Positions 15,579-24,045 of a stretch of 64,000 nt of DNA are shown here, one piece after another (position 1 is the stretch's first letter; each line of letters begins with the position of its first letter). The DNA lies in NCBI RefSeq assembly GCF_014203545.1, contig NZ_JACHJG010000018.1, positions 62,001-126,000 on the forward strand, read 5' to 3'. This DNA is from Streptomyces netropsis. GTDB taxonomy: Bacteria; Actinomycetota; Actinomycetes; Streptomycetales; Streptomycetaceae. Under the pieces are notes generated by a model. That model was not told where the DNA came from. It saw only the letters and a program-made list of their open reading frames with translations, and searched no databases. The translations under genes and the position numbers were made by a program.

Positions 15579-17042
15579 ATGGACAACGTCGTCCTCGCCG
15601 ATTCAGAAGGCGCGATAGAAACCCGCGGCATCGAGCCCGTACCGGATCAGGAGCGTCACGGCAGAGTCCGGGAACTCTTCCCGACGTGGGTCGCGGCCAA
15701 CATCAGCGTGTTGCTGCTCACCATGGGCGCGGCCCTGGTCGTCTTCAACGCGCTGAACTTCTGGCAGGTGCTGATCGTCGCCGCCTGCGCCGCGCTCGCG
15801 TCGTTCGGCATGGTCGGCGTGCTGTCGGTGTCGGGCAAGTGGGGCGGCGCCCCGGGCGCGATGCTCTCCCGTGCGACCTTCGGCGTGCGCGGCAACCTCT
15901 TCCCGGGCGCGATCCTGTGGGTCGCCCGCTTCGGCTGGGAGACGATCAACGCGGTCACCGGCGCGTATGCGGTGCTGACCGTCCTTGACCTGCTCTTCGG
16001 CATCAAGAGCAACAACGTGCTCATCGTGATCACGCTGTTCGTCTTCGTCGCCTGCACGTTCCTGGTCAGCGGCATGGGCCGCAAGGCACTCAACGTGTGC
16101 AACAAGTGGTCGACGTACCTCTTCGGCATCTTCAGCGTGCTGGTCCTCGGCTACCTGATCGCCACCATGGACTGGGACGAGGTCTTCTCCAAGCCCGCCG
16201 GCACCACCGCCATGATGATCACCGGCATCGGCACGATCGCCGCCGGCGGCATCAGCTGGGTGCCCACCGGACCCGACTTCACCCGCTACCTCCCGCACGC
16301 GGCCTCCGGCAAGAAGATCGTCGGCACGACGATCTCGGGCGCGGGTCTGGTCATGGTCCCGATGGTGCTGATGGGCGCGGTCATGGCCGTGGCCACCCCC
16401 GGCCTCGCCGAGGCCCCGGACCCGGTCTCCTTCCTGGGTGACATCCTGCCGACCTGGCTGGCCGTGCCCTACCTCGTCACGGCGATCGTGGGCATGCTGC
16501 TGATCAACAGCCTGTCGATGTACTCGGCCGGTTTCACCGCGCAGAGCATGGGCGTGAAGCTGCCCCGTGCGATGGCCGTCAGCATCAACGCCGTGATCTC
16601 CCTGGTCGGCGGTCTGCTGCTGATGCTGGTCGCGAAGAGCTTCCTCAGCTCCTTCATCACCTTCCTGATCCTGCTCGCGGTCTCCTTCTCCGCCTGGATC
16701 GGCGTCTACGCCGTCGACATGGCCCGCCGCCGGGCCCGTGCCGTGCGCTACGACCCCGAGGGCCTCATGGACACCGGCCGCACCAGCCGCTACTGGTACG
16801 TGGGCGGCTTCTGCTGGCAGGCGATGACGGCCTGGACGATCGCCCTGGTCGCGGGCATCTGCTTCACGAAGTGCGACTGGTTCACCGGTCCGCTCGCCTC
16901 GACGTTCGTCGGAAAGTACGGGCTGAGCTGGGCGGCGACGATCGCCATCTCCGCCCTGCTGATGGCAGTGCTGCCGGCTCCGCGGGAATCGGCCCCGGCC
17001 GCCGACTCCGTCGGTTCGCAGCGGGAGTCCGCTGCCGCGTAG
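15579..17042 (+). CDS. NCS1-family cytosine/purine-type permease
   Basis: A 487-aa membrane transporter with about 12 hydrophobic segments. PTWVAANISVLLLTMGAAL and GVRGNLFPGAILWVARFGWE are typical of the cytosine permease branch of nucleobase:cation symporter-1. Likely substrates are cytosine, purines, allantoin or related compounds, not resolvable here. The ATG at 15579 has CGGAG nine bases upstream. It is a single gene with its own terminator, divergent from ftsY. Confidence 0.88.
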   Translation: MDNVVLADSEGAIETRGIEPVPDQERHGRVRELFPTWVAANISVLLLTMGAALVVFNALNFWQVLIVAACAALASFGMVGVLSVSGKWGGAPGAMLSRATFGVRGNLFPGAILWVARFGWETINAVTGAYAVLTVLDLLFGIKSNNVLIVITLFVFVACTFLVSGMGRKALNVCNKWSTYLFGIFSVLVLGYLIATMDWDEVFSKPAGTTAMMITGIGTIAAGGISWVPTGPDFTRYLPHAASGKKIVGTTISGAGLVMVPMVLMGAVMAVATPGLAEAPDPVSFLGDILPTWLAVPYLVTAIVGMLLINSLSMYSAGFTAQSMGVKLPRAMAVSINAVISLVGGLLLMLVAKSFLSSFITFLILLAVSFSAWIGVYAVDMARRRARAVRYDPEGLMDTGRTSRYWYVGGFCWQAMTAWTIALVAGICFTKCDWFTGPLASTFVGKYGLSWAATIAISALLMAVLPAPRESAPAADSVGSQRESAAA

Positions 17043-17065
17043 TCGCTGGTCGCTGGACTGTTCGG

Positions 17066-17100
17066 ACGCCCCCTTTGCCGCTGTGCGGCGGAGGGGGCGT
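17066..17100 (+). terminator. Terminator of the NCS1 permease gene
   Basis: ACGCCCCCT (17066-17074) pairs with AGGGGGCGT (17092-17100) with an inner GCCG/CGGC stem, followed by TCGCGTTTTA. Confidence 0.8.
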
Positions 17101-17116
17101 TCGCGTTTTACCTACC

Positions 17117-17153
17117 GTCTGTGGCGCCAGCGGGGCGTCTGTGGCGCCAGCGG
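17117..17153. repeat. 17-bp direct repeat with 20-bp period
   Basis: GTCTGTGGCGCCAGCGG occurs at 17117-17133 and again at 17137-17153. It marks the left edge of the gene-free repeat region before glcP. Confidence 0.9.
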
Positions 17154-17440
17154 CGAGACCCGCGGGGGCCGAGGCCGGTGCCGCGCCGCGCGTATCGCGT
17201 GGCGAAACCCCGTGGGGGCCGGGCCCGGGGCCGCGCCGCTCCGGGGTGGGTTCGGGGCTGCTTCGCTTTACGCCCCGAACCCACCCCTGCGCGTCCCCCT
17301 CCATCACGTGAGCCAACCGCAGCCGACCCGCAGTCGACAACGCCGGGGGCGGGACGCGCAGGGGGTCGGGGGGCGTAAAGCGAAGCAGCCCCCCGACCCC
17401 CCGGAGCGGCACGGCACCGGCCCCAGCCCTCGCCAGGCAC
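17152..17440. repeat. Compound inverted repeat element
   Basis: No gene is supported between 17101 and 17531. A module reading about GGCGAAACCCC ... GGGCTGCTTCGCTTTACGCCCC lies on the plus strand at about 17202-17295 and again, inverted and imperfect, at about 17340-17440. A further partial direct copy is at 17152-17190. The shared cores are GCTGCTTCGCTTTACGCCCC and GGGGCGTAAAGCGAAGCAGC. Each arm also folds on itself around its core. The unit looks like a non-autonomous palindromic repeat. Confidence 0.75.
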
Positions 17441-17469
17441 CCAGATGCGGCATCCGGCAAAACACAAAA

Positions 17470-17504
17470 ACGCTGCCCCGGCTCATCGTGAGCCGGGGCA
17501 GCGT
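17470..17504 (-). terminator. Intrinsic terminator of glcP
   Basis: A perfect 16-bp stem (17470-17485 and 17489-17504, loop TCG). On the minus strand it is followed by TTTTGTGTTTTG. It lies 28 bases beyond the glcP stop. Confidence 0.92.
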
Positions 17505-17531
17505 CCTTCGAGGAGACGGGCAGCGGGGGGG

Positions 17532-18950
17532 TTAGCCCATCTCCTCCAGCGCCTTGCCCTTGGTCTCCTTCACGAACTTCAGCACGAAGGGGATCGAGAG
17601 CACGGCGAAGACCGCGTAGATGACGTACGTACCCGAGAGGTTCCAGTCCGACAGGCTCGGGAAGCTCGCCGTGATGGCCCAGTTCGCGATCCACTGCGCG
17701 GCGGCGGCGACGCCGAGCGCCGCGGCGCGGATCTTGTTCGGGAACATCTCGCCCAGGAAGACCCAGACCACGACACCCCAGGAGAGGGCGAAGAACAGCA
17801 CGAACGCGTGGGCCGCGATCAGGGCCACCGTGCCCTGGGTGGTCGGCAGCGAGCCGTCCGCCGCCTGGGCGGAGAAGGCCCAGGCCTCGAGGGCGAGGGA
17901 GATGGCCATACCGGCCGAGCCGACGAGGGCGAGCGGGCGACGGCCGATCTTGTCGACGAAGATCATCGCGATCACGGTGCCGACGATGTTGATGATCGAC
18001 GTGGTGAAGGAGTAGAGGAACGAGTCGCTCGGGTCGATGCCCACGGACTGCCACAGGGTCGCCGAGTAGTAGAAGGCGACGTTGATGCCGACGAGCTGCT
18101 GGAAGACCGAGAGGCCGATGCCGACCCAGACGATCGGCAGGAAGCCCGCCTTGGAGCCGAGCAGGTCCTTGAAGGACGACTTGTGCTCGCTGCGCATCGC
18201 CAGCTCGATCTCGTTGACGCGCGCGTCGAGGTCGACGTGGCTGCCCTCGACGTCGGCCAGGACGGCCTTCGCCTTGTCGATCTTGTTGACCGAGATCAGG
18301 AACCGGGGCGACTCGGGGATCGCGAAGGAGAGCAGACCGTAGAGCACGGCCGGGACGACCATGACGCCGAGCATCAGCTGCCAGGCCTCTATGCCCATGA
18401 GCTTGCCGCGCTGGTCACCGTCGGCGAGGTTGAGGATGCCCCAGTTGACCAGCTGCGAGACGGCGATGCCGACCACGATCGCGGCCTGCTGGAAGGAGCC
18501 GAGGCGGCCGCGGTAGGCGGGCGGCGAGACCTCGGCGATGTAGGCCGGGCCGATGACCGAGGCCATGCCGATCGCGATGCCGCCGAGCACGCGCCAGAAG
18601 GCGAGGTCCCACAGGGCGAAGGGCAGCGCCGAGCCCACCGCGCTGATCGTGAACAGGGTCGCGGAGATCTGCATCACGCGGATCCGGCCGATGCGGTCCG
18701 CGATCCGGCCCGCGGTGGCGGCACCGATCGCGCAGCCGATCAGGGCGATGGCGATGACCTGGGCGAGGGCGGCGGAACCGATGTCGTACTTACCGCGGAT
18801 ACCCTCGACCGCGCCGTTGATCACGGAACTGTCGTAGCCGAAGAGGAAGCCACCCATGGCCGCGGCCGCGGTGATGAAAATGACGTGGCCGAGGTGGTCC
18901 GGCTGGGCCTTGCGGCCCTCGGACCCCTGCGCCGTCGCAGTGCTGGTCAA
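17532..18950 (-). CDS. glcP: Glucose permease GlcP (MFS sugar transporter)
   Basis: Proton-coupled sugar porter of the major facilitator superfamily, 472 aa, the length I recall for S. coelicolor GlcP, the main glucose uptake system there. Signatures: GGFLFGYDSSVINGAVEGI, GRIADRIGRIR, PESPRFLI, GINVAFYYS and the C-terminal KETKGKALEEMG. The start is a TTG at 18950, set by AGGAG six bases upstream; the open frame continues to 19085 but that part is leader. A promoter and a LacI-type operator lie 100-135 bases upstream. Confidence 0.93.
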   Translation of the reverse strand: MTSTATAQGSEGRKAQPDHLGHVIFITAAAAMGGFLFGYDSSVINGAVEGIRGKYDIGSAALAQVIAIALIGCAIGAATAGRIADRIGRIRVMQISATLFTISAVGSALPFALWDLAFWRVLGGIAIGMASVIGPAYIAEVSPPAYRGRLGSFQQAAIVVGIAVSQLVNWGILNLADGDQRGKLMGIEAWQLMLGVMVVPAVLYGLLSFAIPESPRFLISVNKIDKAKAVLADVEGSHVDLDARVNEIELAMRSEHKSSFKDLLGSKAGFLPIVWVGIGLSVFQQLVGINVAFYYSATLWQSVGIDPSDSFLYSFTTSIINIVGTVIAMIFVDKIGRRPLALVGSAGMAISLALEAWAFSAQAADGSLPTTQGTVALIAAHAFVLFFALSWGVVVWVFLGEMFPNKIRAAALGVAAAAQWIANWAITASFPSLSDWNLSGTYVIYAVFAVLSIPFVLKFVKETKGKALEEMG

Positions 18951-19045
18951 CGTGTACTCCTGAGACCCGGCCGCGTTGCCGGGCGTGGGGGGCTGGCCCT
19001 TCCAGTGGGACACGGGGCATCGGCACCCACCACTGAAAGGTAAAA

Positions 19046-19055
19046 GCAACGTTGC
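19046..19055 (-). promoter_or_regulatory. LacI-type palindromic operator ahead of glcP
   Basis: GCAACGTTGC is a perfect 10-bp palindrome centred on CG, typical of LacI/GalR-family operators. It lies just downstream of the proposed glcP -10, near the expected transcription start, so a bound repressor would block initiation. Confidence 0.6.
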
Positions 19056-19057
19056 AG

Positions 19058-19085
19058 ACCCTATGTCTTCAACTTTCGAAGTCAA
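19058..19085 (-). promoter_or_regulatory. glcP promoter, vegetative sigma type
   Basis: On the minus strand TTGACT (19085-19080), a 16-base spacer and TAGGGT (19063-19058) match the streptomycete HrdB consensus. The predicted leader is about 100 bases. Confidence 0.6.
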
Positions 19086-19128
19086 TAGGTCGTAACCAAG
19101 AAGTTTCCTGTGAGTTGCCCCGCGCTTG

Positions 19129-19145
19129 AGTTCAACACTTGAACT
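19129..19145. promoter_or_regulatory. Perfect palindrome between smc and glcP
   Basis: AGTTCAA, CAC, TTGAACT: a perfect inverted repeat 14 bases beyond the smc stop and upstream of the glcP promoter. It could be a second operator or a weak terminator of smc. The AT-rich stem favours protein binding. Confidence 0.45.
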
Positions 19146-19158
19146 AGAGGGTTTTTGA

Positions 19159-22100
19159 TCATCGAAGTCGCTGGCTGATGACCTTCGAGACGCCGTCGCC
19201 CTGCATGGAGACGCCGTACAGCGCGTCGGCGACCTCCATCGTCCGCTTCTGGTGCGTGATGACGATCAACTGGGAGCTCTCCTGGAGCTCTTCCATGATC
19301 CCGATCAGCCGCTGGAGGTTGGTGTCGTCCAGCGCCGCCTCGACCTCGTCCATCACGTAGAAGGGGCTCGGCCGCGCCTTGAAGATCGCCACCAGCAGCG
19401 CCACGGCGGTCAGCGACCGTTCGCCGCCCGACAGCAGGGACAGCCGCTTGACCTTCTTGCCCGGCGGCCGGGCCTCCACGTCGACGCCGGTGGACAGCAT
19501 GTCGTCCGGGTCGGTGAGCACCAGCCTGCCCTCGCCGCCGGGGAACAGACGGGCGAAGACGCCCTCGAACTCCCGGGCCGTGTCGTGGTAGGCCGCGGTG
19601 AAGACCTCCTCGACCCGCCGGTCGACGTCCTTCACGACCTGGAGCAGATCGGAGCGCGTCTTCTTCAGGTCTTCAAGCTGCTCCGAGAGGAACTGGTGCC
19701 GCTCCTCGAGCGCCGCGAATTCCTCCAGCGCGAGCGGATTCACCTTGCCGAGCTGTTGGTACGCCCGCTCGGCCGCGCGCAGCCGCTTCTCCTGCTCGGC
19801 CCGTACGTACGGCACGGGCTGGTTCCGCGGGTGGTCGGGGTCCTCGGGCAGCTCCTCGCCCTCGGCGGCCGGCGAGGGCGGTACGGGCTGGTCCGGGCCG
19901 TACTCGGCGACGAGCCCGGCCGGCTCGACGCCGAGTTCCTCCAGGGCCTTGGCCTCCAGCTGCTCGATGCGCAGCCGCTTCTCCGCGCCCAGCACCTCGC
20001 CCCGGTGGACGGAGTCCGTCAGCTTGTCGAGTTCGGTCTTGAGTTCCCGCGCCCGGTTCCGCTCGGTGACCAGCTCCCGCTCCTGCTCGGCCTTGGCCGT
20101 CTCCGCGGCCCGCCGCTCCTCGTCGGCCCGTACGAGCGAGACCTCGACGTGCGCCAGCAGCTGCCGGGCCCCCGCTGCCACGGCGCCGGCGACCCGCGCC
20201 TCGTGGCGCAGCCGCGCCCGCCGCTGTTCGGCCCGGGTGCGGGCCTCCCGCTCGGCACGGGCCGCCCGGTCGAGGGCGTCCGCCCGGCCGGCGAGGCCCT
20301 TGACCCGCTCCTCGTGCGTGCGGACCTGGAGCCGTGCCTCCATCTCGGTCTGGCGCGCGTTGGCACCGTCGGCGGCGAGCCGGTCGCGTACGGAGGAGTC
20401 CGGCTCGTCCGCCGCCTCGTCGCCGTCGGCGGCCAGCTCCTCGGCGACCGCCAGCCGCTCTGCCAGCTCCTCGGCCTCCTCGGTGGCCCGTTCGAGCGCT
20501 TCGGCGGCGCGCTCGGCCGCCGCGGCGCTACGTCCGGCCTCGCCGGCCGCCGCCCGCGCCTGGCCGGCGAGCCGTCCCAGATCCTGCGCGACCTGCGACT
20601 TCTCCCGGTCCGCGGCGCTTCGCCGGACCGCCAGTTCCTCGACCCGGTCGGCGCACTCGGCGCGCCGCCGGGCGGCGGCCCGCATCGCGGCGGCCAGTTC
20701 CTCGCACCGCGCGTCCAGCTCGGTGAGCTCGGCCGTCGCCTCGTCGACGGCCGCCTGGACCTCCAGCAGGCTCGGCGCCCCGCCGGATCCGCCGTGCGCG
20801 AAGTACGCGCCGAGCGCGTCGCCTTCGGCGGTGACGGCGGTCAGCTCCGGCCGCGCCGCCACCAGTTCCTCGGCGTCCTCCAGAGTCGCGACGACCATGA
20901 CGTCGCGCAGCAGCCGGCGTACGGCGGGCATCAATCCCGCCGGGCCGCGCACGAGTTCCGCGGCCGGGCGCGGGGTGCCCGGCATCCGGTCGGGGCCGTC
21001 GGGGCCTCCCGCGGCGTCGTCCGGACCCGCGGGCTCCGGTGTCGCCGACACCAGCAGTGCCGCGCGCCCCGCGTCCTCCTTGCGGAGCAGGCGCAGGGCT
21101 TCGGCCGCCGTGGCGGTGTCCGTGACGGCGATCGCGTCGGCCGCGGCGCCGAGGGCGGCGGCGACGGGGAGCTCGTGTCCGGGGGTGACGGTGAGGAGTT
21201 CCGCGGCCGGGCCCAGCAGCCCGGACAAACGATCCTTCGCCGACAGCAGCGTGCTCGTTCCGTCCTTGCGGCGCAGGCCCAGGGCGAGCGCGTCCCGGCG
21301 GGCGGCGAGCGCCGCGCGGTGCCGTTCGGCGTCCGTCGCCGCGTCGCGGGCCGCGTTCAGCCCGGCCTCCGCCGCGGCGAGCTCGCGCTTGGCGCTCTCG
21401 TGGCGGCCGGCCAGCTCGGCGTCGTCCGCGCCCTGGCCGTCCACCTCGCCCTGCCGGGCCGCGTACGCGGCCTCGGCTTCGGCGGCCCGTTCCCGGGCCT
21501 CGTCGTGGGCGGCGGCCAGCCGGTCGATCTCCGCCTGGGCGGAGGCGACCCGGCCGCGGGCGGCGGTGGCCCGGCCGTGCAGCCGGGCGAGCTGTTCGCG
21601 GCGGTCGGCGATGGCGCGGGCGGCGTCCTTCAGCCGCCGTTCCTCTTCCGCCAGCCGTCGCTCCAGCTCGGCGCGGTGCTCGGCCGTGTCCGCAAGCGCC
21701 CGGCTCGCCGCCTCCAGCGCGGCCTCCAGCTCCGCTTCCTGCTCGCGGATCCGGGCCGCCTCGCGCTCCAGGTCCTCCGGGTCGCGGCCGCGCCGCTCCT
21801 CCTCGGGGGCGGTGGTGGCGCTGGTGACCCGCGCGTCCGCGAGGCTCACCGTGCCCCGCACGCGCTCGGCGAGGCGGGAGAGTTCGTACCAGGTCTGCTG
21901 CGCCTGCCCCAGCCGCGGCGTCAGCGTCCGCACCCGCTCCTCCAGCGCCGCCTCGCGGTCGGTCGCCGCCCGCAGCTCGGCCTCCACGGCCTCCCTGCGG
22001 CTCTTGAGCGCGGCTTCGTCCGCGATCTCCGCGCGCAGCGCCTCGCGCAGGGTCACCAGGTCGTCGGCGAGCAGCCGCAGCCGGGCGTCACGGAGATCGG

Positions 22101-22758
22101 CCTGGATGACGGCGGCGCGGCGGGCGACGGCCGCCTGTCGGCCGAGCGGTTTGAGCTGGCGGCGGAGTTCGTCGGTCAGGTCCTGGACGCGGGCGAGGTT
22201 GGCGCGCATCGCGTCGAGCTTCCGCAGCGCCTTCTCCTTGCGCTTGCGGTGCTTGAGGACGCCCGCCGCCTCCTCGATGAACGCGCGGCGCCCCGTCGGG
22301 TCGGCGTGCAGTACGGAGTCGAGCCGGCCCTGTCCGACGATGACGTGCATCTCGCGGCCGATGCCGGAGTCGGAGAGGAGTTCCTGGATGTCGAGGAGCC
22401 GGCAGGTGTCGCCGTTGAGCTGGTACTCGCTGCCGCCGTTGCGGAACATGATCCGCGTGATGGTGACTTCCGCGTAGTCGATGGGCAGCACACCGTCGGA
22501 GTTGTCGATGGTGAGCGAGACCTCGGCGCGGCCCAGCGGCGGCCTGCCGGTCGTCCCGGCGAAGATGACGTCTTCCATCTTGCCGCCGCGCAACGACTTG
22601 GCGCCCTGCTCGCCCATGACCCAGGAAAGCGCGTCCACGACATTGGACTTTCCCGAACCATTGGGGCCCACGACGCAGGTGATGCCGGGTTCGAAGCGCA
22701 GCGTCGTGGCCGAGGCGAAGGATTTGAACCCACGCAGGGTCAGGCTCTTGAGGTGCAC
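19159..22758 (-). CDS. smc: Chromosome segregation protein SMC
   Basis: A 1199-aa condensin ATPase for chromosome compaction and segregation. It begins MHLKSLTLRGFKSFASATTLRFEPGIT with Walker A GPNGSGKSNVVDALSWVMGEQG. Two long alanine/glutamate/arginine-rich coiled-coil arms flank a hinge around residues 500-680. The C-terminal head has LLSGGERSLTAVALLVAIF and Walker B YVMDEVEAALDD. Length is normal for the family. The ScpA and ScpB partners are not in the window. Confidence 0.97.
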   Translation of the reverse strand: MHLKSLTLRGFKSFASATTLRFEPGITCVVGPNGSGKSNVVDALSWVMGEQGAKSLRGGKMEDVIFAGTTGRPPLGRAEVSLTIDNSDGVLPIDYAEVTITRIMFRNGGSEYQLNGDTCRLLDIQELLSDSGIGREMHVIVGQGRLDSVLHADPTGRRAFIEEAAGVLKHRKRKEKALRKLDAMRANLARVQDLTDELRRQLKPLGRQAAVARRAAVIQADLRDARLRLLADDLVTLREALRAEIADEAALKSRREAVEAELRAATDREAALEERVRTLTPRLGQAQQTWYELSRLAERVRGTVSLADARVTSATTAPEEERRGRDPEDLEREAARIREQEAELEAALEAASRALADTAEHRAELERRLAEEERRLKDAARAIADRREQLARLHGRATAARGRVASAQAEIDRLAAAHDEARERAAEAEAAYAARQGEVDGQGADDAELAGRHESAKRELAAAEAGLNAARDAATDAERHRAALAARRDALALGLRRKDGTSTLLSAKDRLSGLLGPAAELLTVTPGHELPVAAALGAAADAIAVTDTATAAEALRLLRKEDAGRAALLVSATPEPAGPDDAAGGPDGPDRMPGTPRPAAELVRGPAGLMPAVRRLLRDVMVVATLEDAEELVAARPELTAVTAEGDALGAYFAHGGSGGAPSLLEVQAAVDEATAELTELDARCEELAAAMRAAARRRAECADRVEELAVRRSAADREKSQVAQDLGRLAGQARAAAGEAGRSAAAAERAAEALERATEEAEELAERLAVAEELAADGDEAADEPDSSVRDRLAADGANARQTEMEARLQVRTHEERVKGLAGRADALDRAARAEREARTRAEQRRARLRHEARVAGAVAAGARQLLAHVEVSLVRADEERRAAETAKAEQERELVTERNRARELKTELDKLTDSVHRGEVLGAEKRLRIEQLEAKALEELGVEPAGLVAEYGPDQPVPPSPAAEGEELPEDPDHPRNQPVPYVRAEQEKRLRAAERAYQQLGKVNPLALEEFAALEERHQFLSEQLEDLKKTRSDLLQVVKDVDRRVEEVFTAAYHDTAREFEGVFARLFPGGEGRLVLTDPDDMLSTGVDVEARPPGKKVKRLSLLSGGERSLTAVALLVAIFKARPSPFYVMDEVEAALDDTNLQRLIGIMEELQESSQLIVITHQKRTMEVADALYGVSMQGDGVSKVISQRLR

Positions 22759-22936
22759 GCGGTGGGACTCTACCGCCCGCCCGTCTCCCGTCGCGTCCTG
22801 GCACGAGGCGGAGGCGACACCGCGTCTTCATTTCGGTTTCACCCGGGAAAGTGCAGGGCACATCAGACGGTGAGGGGGCGGTGCGGCGAAAATCGGACAG
22901 GCGCCCACGTCGGGCGGCAGCCGGGGGGATACGACG

Positions 22937-22958
22937 AAGGGACGCCGAAGCGTCCCTT
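22937..22958 (-). terminator. Hairpin after the small coiled-coil gene
   Basis: AAGGGACGC (22937-22945), loop CGAA, GCGTCCCTT (22950-22958): a compact 9-bp stem 60 bases beyond the stop, likely separating this gene from smc. Confidence 0.6.
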
Positions 22959-23018
22959 GCAGATCACAAGCGGCTGACAGTGCAGCCTGACCGGGCCCCC
23001 GGAGGAAGGGCTTTGGGG

Positions 23019-23225
23019 TCAGGCGAGCGCAGGCTCCGCCTGGGGTACGTCGATGCTGTCGAGCAACGAGTCGCCGTGGTGCGCGGCGGCGGACAGTGCG
23101 TCGTTCTCGGCCTGCATCCGAATGAGCTCGGATTCGAGGTCCTGGACACGCTGCTGAAGCCGTCGCATCTCGGAGAGGACTCGGGGGTCGGAGCCGCCGA
23201 CGTAACCGAGAAGCGCCTTTGCCAT
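23019..23225 (-). CDS. Small conserved coiled-coil protein
   Basis: A 68-aa protein, MAKALLGYVGGSDPRVLSEM followed by RRLQQRVQDLESELIRMQAEND, a predicted short coiled coil, and an acidic tail. GGAGG lies ten bases before the ATG, which fixes the start; upstream in-frame codons to 23288 are leader. I recall similar small actinobacterial proteins upstream of smc but know of no function. A scaffold or regulatory partner role is only a guess. Confidence 0.75.
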   Translation of the reverse strand: MAKALLGYVGGSDPRVLSEMRRLQQRVQDLESELIRMQAENDALSAAAHHGDSLLDSIDVPQAEPALA

Positions 23226-23631
23226 GATGGATGGTCCTCCACACTGAGTGACCGACCGGAAGCGGTGTGGGTCGTGAGGGATTCGCACCCGCGGTGTCTG
23301 CCATCAGCTACTGCGGTGTTCAATGGCCAAACAGCTAAGGTGCGCGGGGCTTCCAGAGTCTCACCAAAAGGTTTGACGGTCAACACGATCACACCCCGTA
23401 TCCACGGGCGTCCCAGGGGTGCGCGGCAGCGAATGCGCGGCGCTTTCCTCTCCCGGGGCCCGAGGGGGCGTGGAGATCATCCGTTGAGTTGCAGCCTTCC
23501 ACGACGGGGCCGAGTTGGCAACCATCAGGCAATTTCTGCCGAGCGAATATGCCAGCGACATATGAATACGACTTCCATGCCCCGCCAAATCTCTTCGCTT
23601 CACCCCGGAAACCGCTTTCCGGGCCGTCCGG
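23226..23631. other. Gene-free stretch upstream of the coiled-coil gene
   Basis: 406 bp. It includes TTGACGGTCAA (23373-23383), an 11-bp palindrome containing a minus-strand TTGACC that could be the -35 of the coiled-coil gene, with GAGACT downstream as a weak -10. The rest to 23631 contains no gene I can support. Confidence 0.4.
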
Positions 23632-23913
23632 TCAGCGGATCTCGAAGCCGTCATAACCACCCCTGGGTGTGGCCCAGATCTCGGTGACCCCGTCCACGCG
23701 CCCGGGCGTGTCACCGTCACGGAGCCAGTCGAGCAGTTGTTCGCACCGATCGCGCGGGCCCTCCGCGACCACCTGGACGCGCCCGTCGTCGAGATTCGAG
23801 GCAAAGCCGATCAGATTACCGATACCCAGAGCGTTCTCCCGCGTGAACCATCGGAAGCCGACGCCCTGCACATGACCACGAACCCAGGCGGTGAGACGGA
23901 CATTCTCGTTCAT
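23632..23913 (-). CDS. acyP: Acylphosphatase
   Basis: A 93-aa enzyme hydrolysing carboxyl-phosphate bonds in acyl phosphates. VRGHVQGVGFRWFTRENA carries the family signature with the phosphate-binding arginine, and GFASNLDDGRVQVVAEG carries the catalytic asparagine. The length is typical. It starts with ATG at 23913, divergent from the CAP-domain gene. In streptomycetes it sits near smc and mutM with no clear pathway link. Confidence 0.95.
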   Translation of the reverse strand: MNENVRLTAWVRGHVQGVGFRWFTRENALGIGNLIGFASNLDDGRVQVVAEGPRDRCEQLLDWLRDGDTPGRVDGVTEIWATPRGGYDGFEIR

Positions 23914-24045
23914 GTCTGCACGTTAACCGGGCAATTGCGCAGGTAGCACCTCGGCCCCCCATGTCTTGGCGTACAGTCGCCGCTCGTTAAGACTCCGCCG
24001 TACGAGTGACGCACGATGACGCCGAGCACGTAAGGAAGGCAGCGG

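Noticed and set aside
17083..17535. Several 60-150 codon frames in the region between the NCS1 permease and glcP genes
   Set aside because: They repeat themselves because of the inverted repeats, and none has a ribosome-binding site or recognisable sequence.
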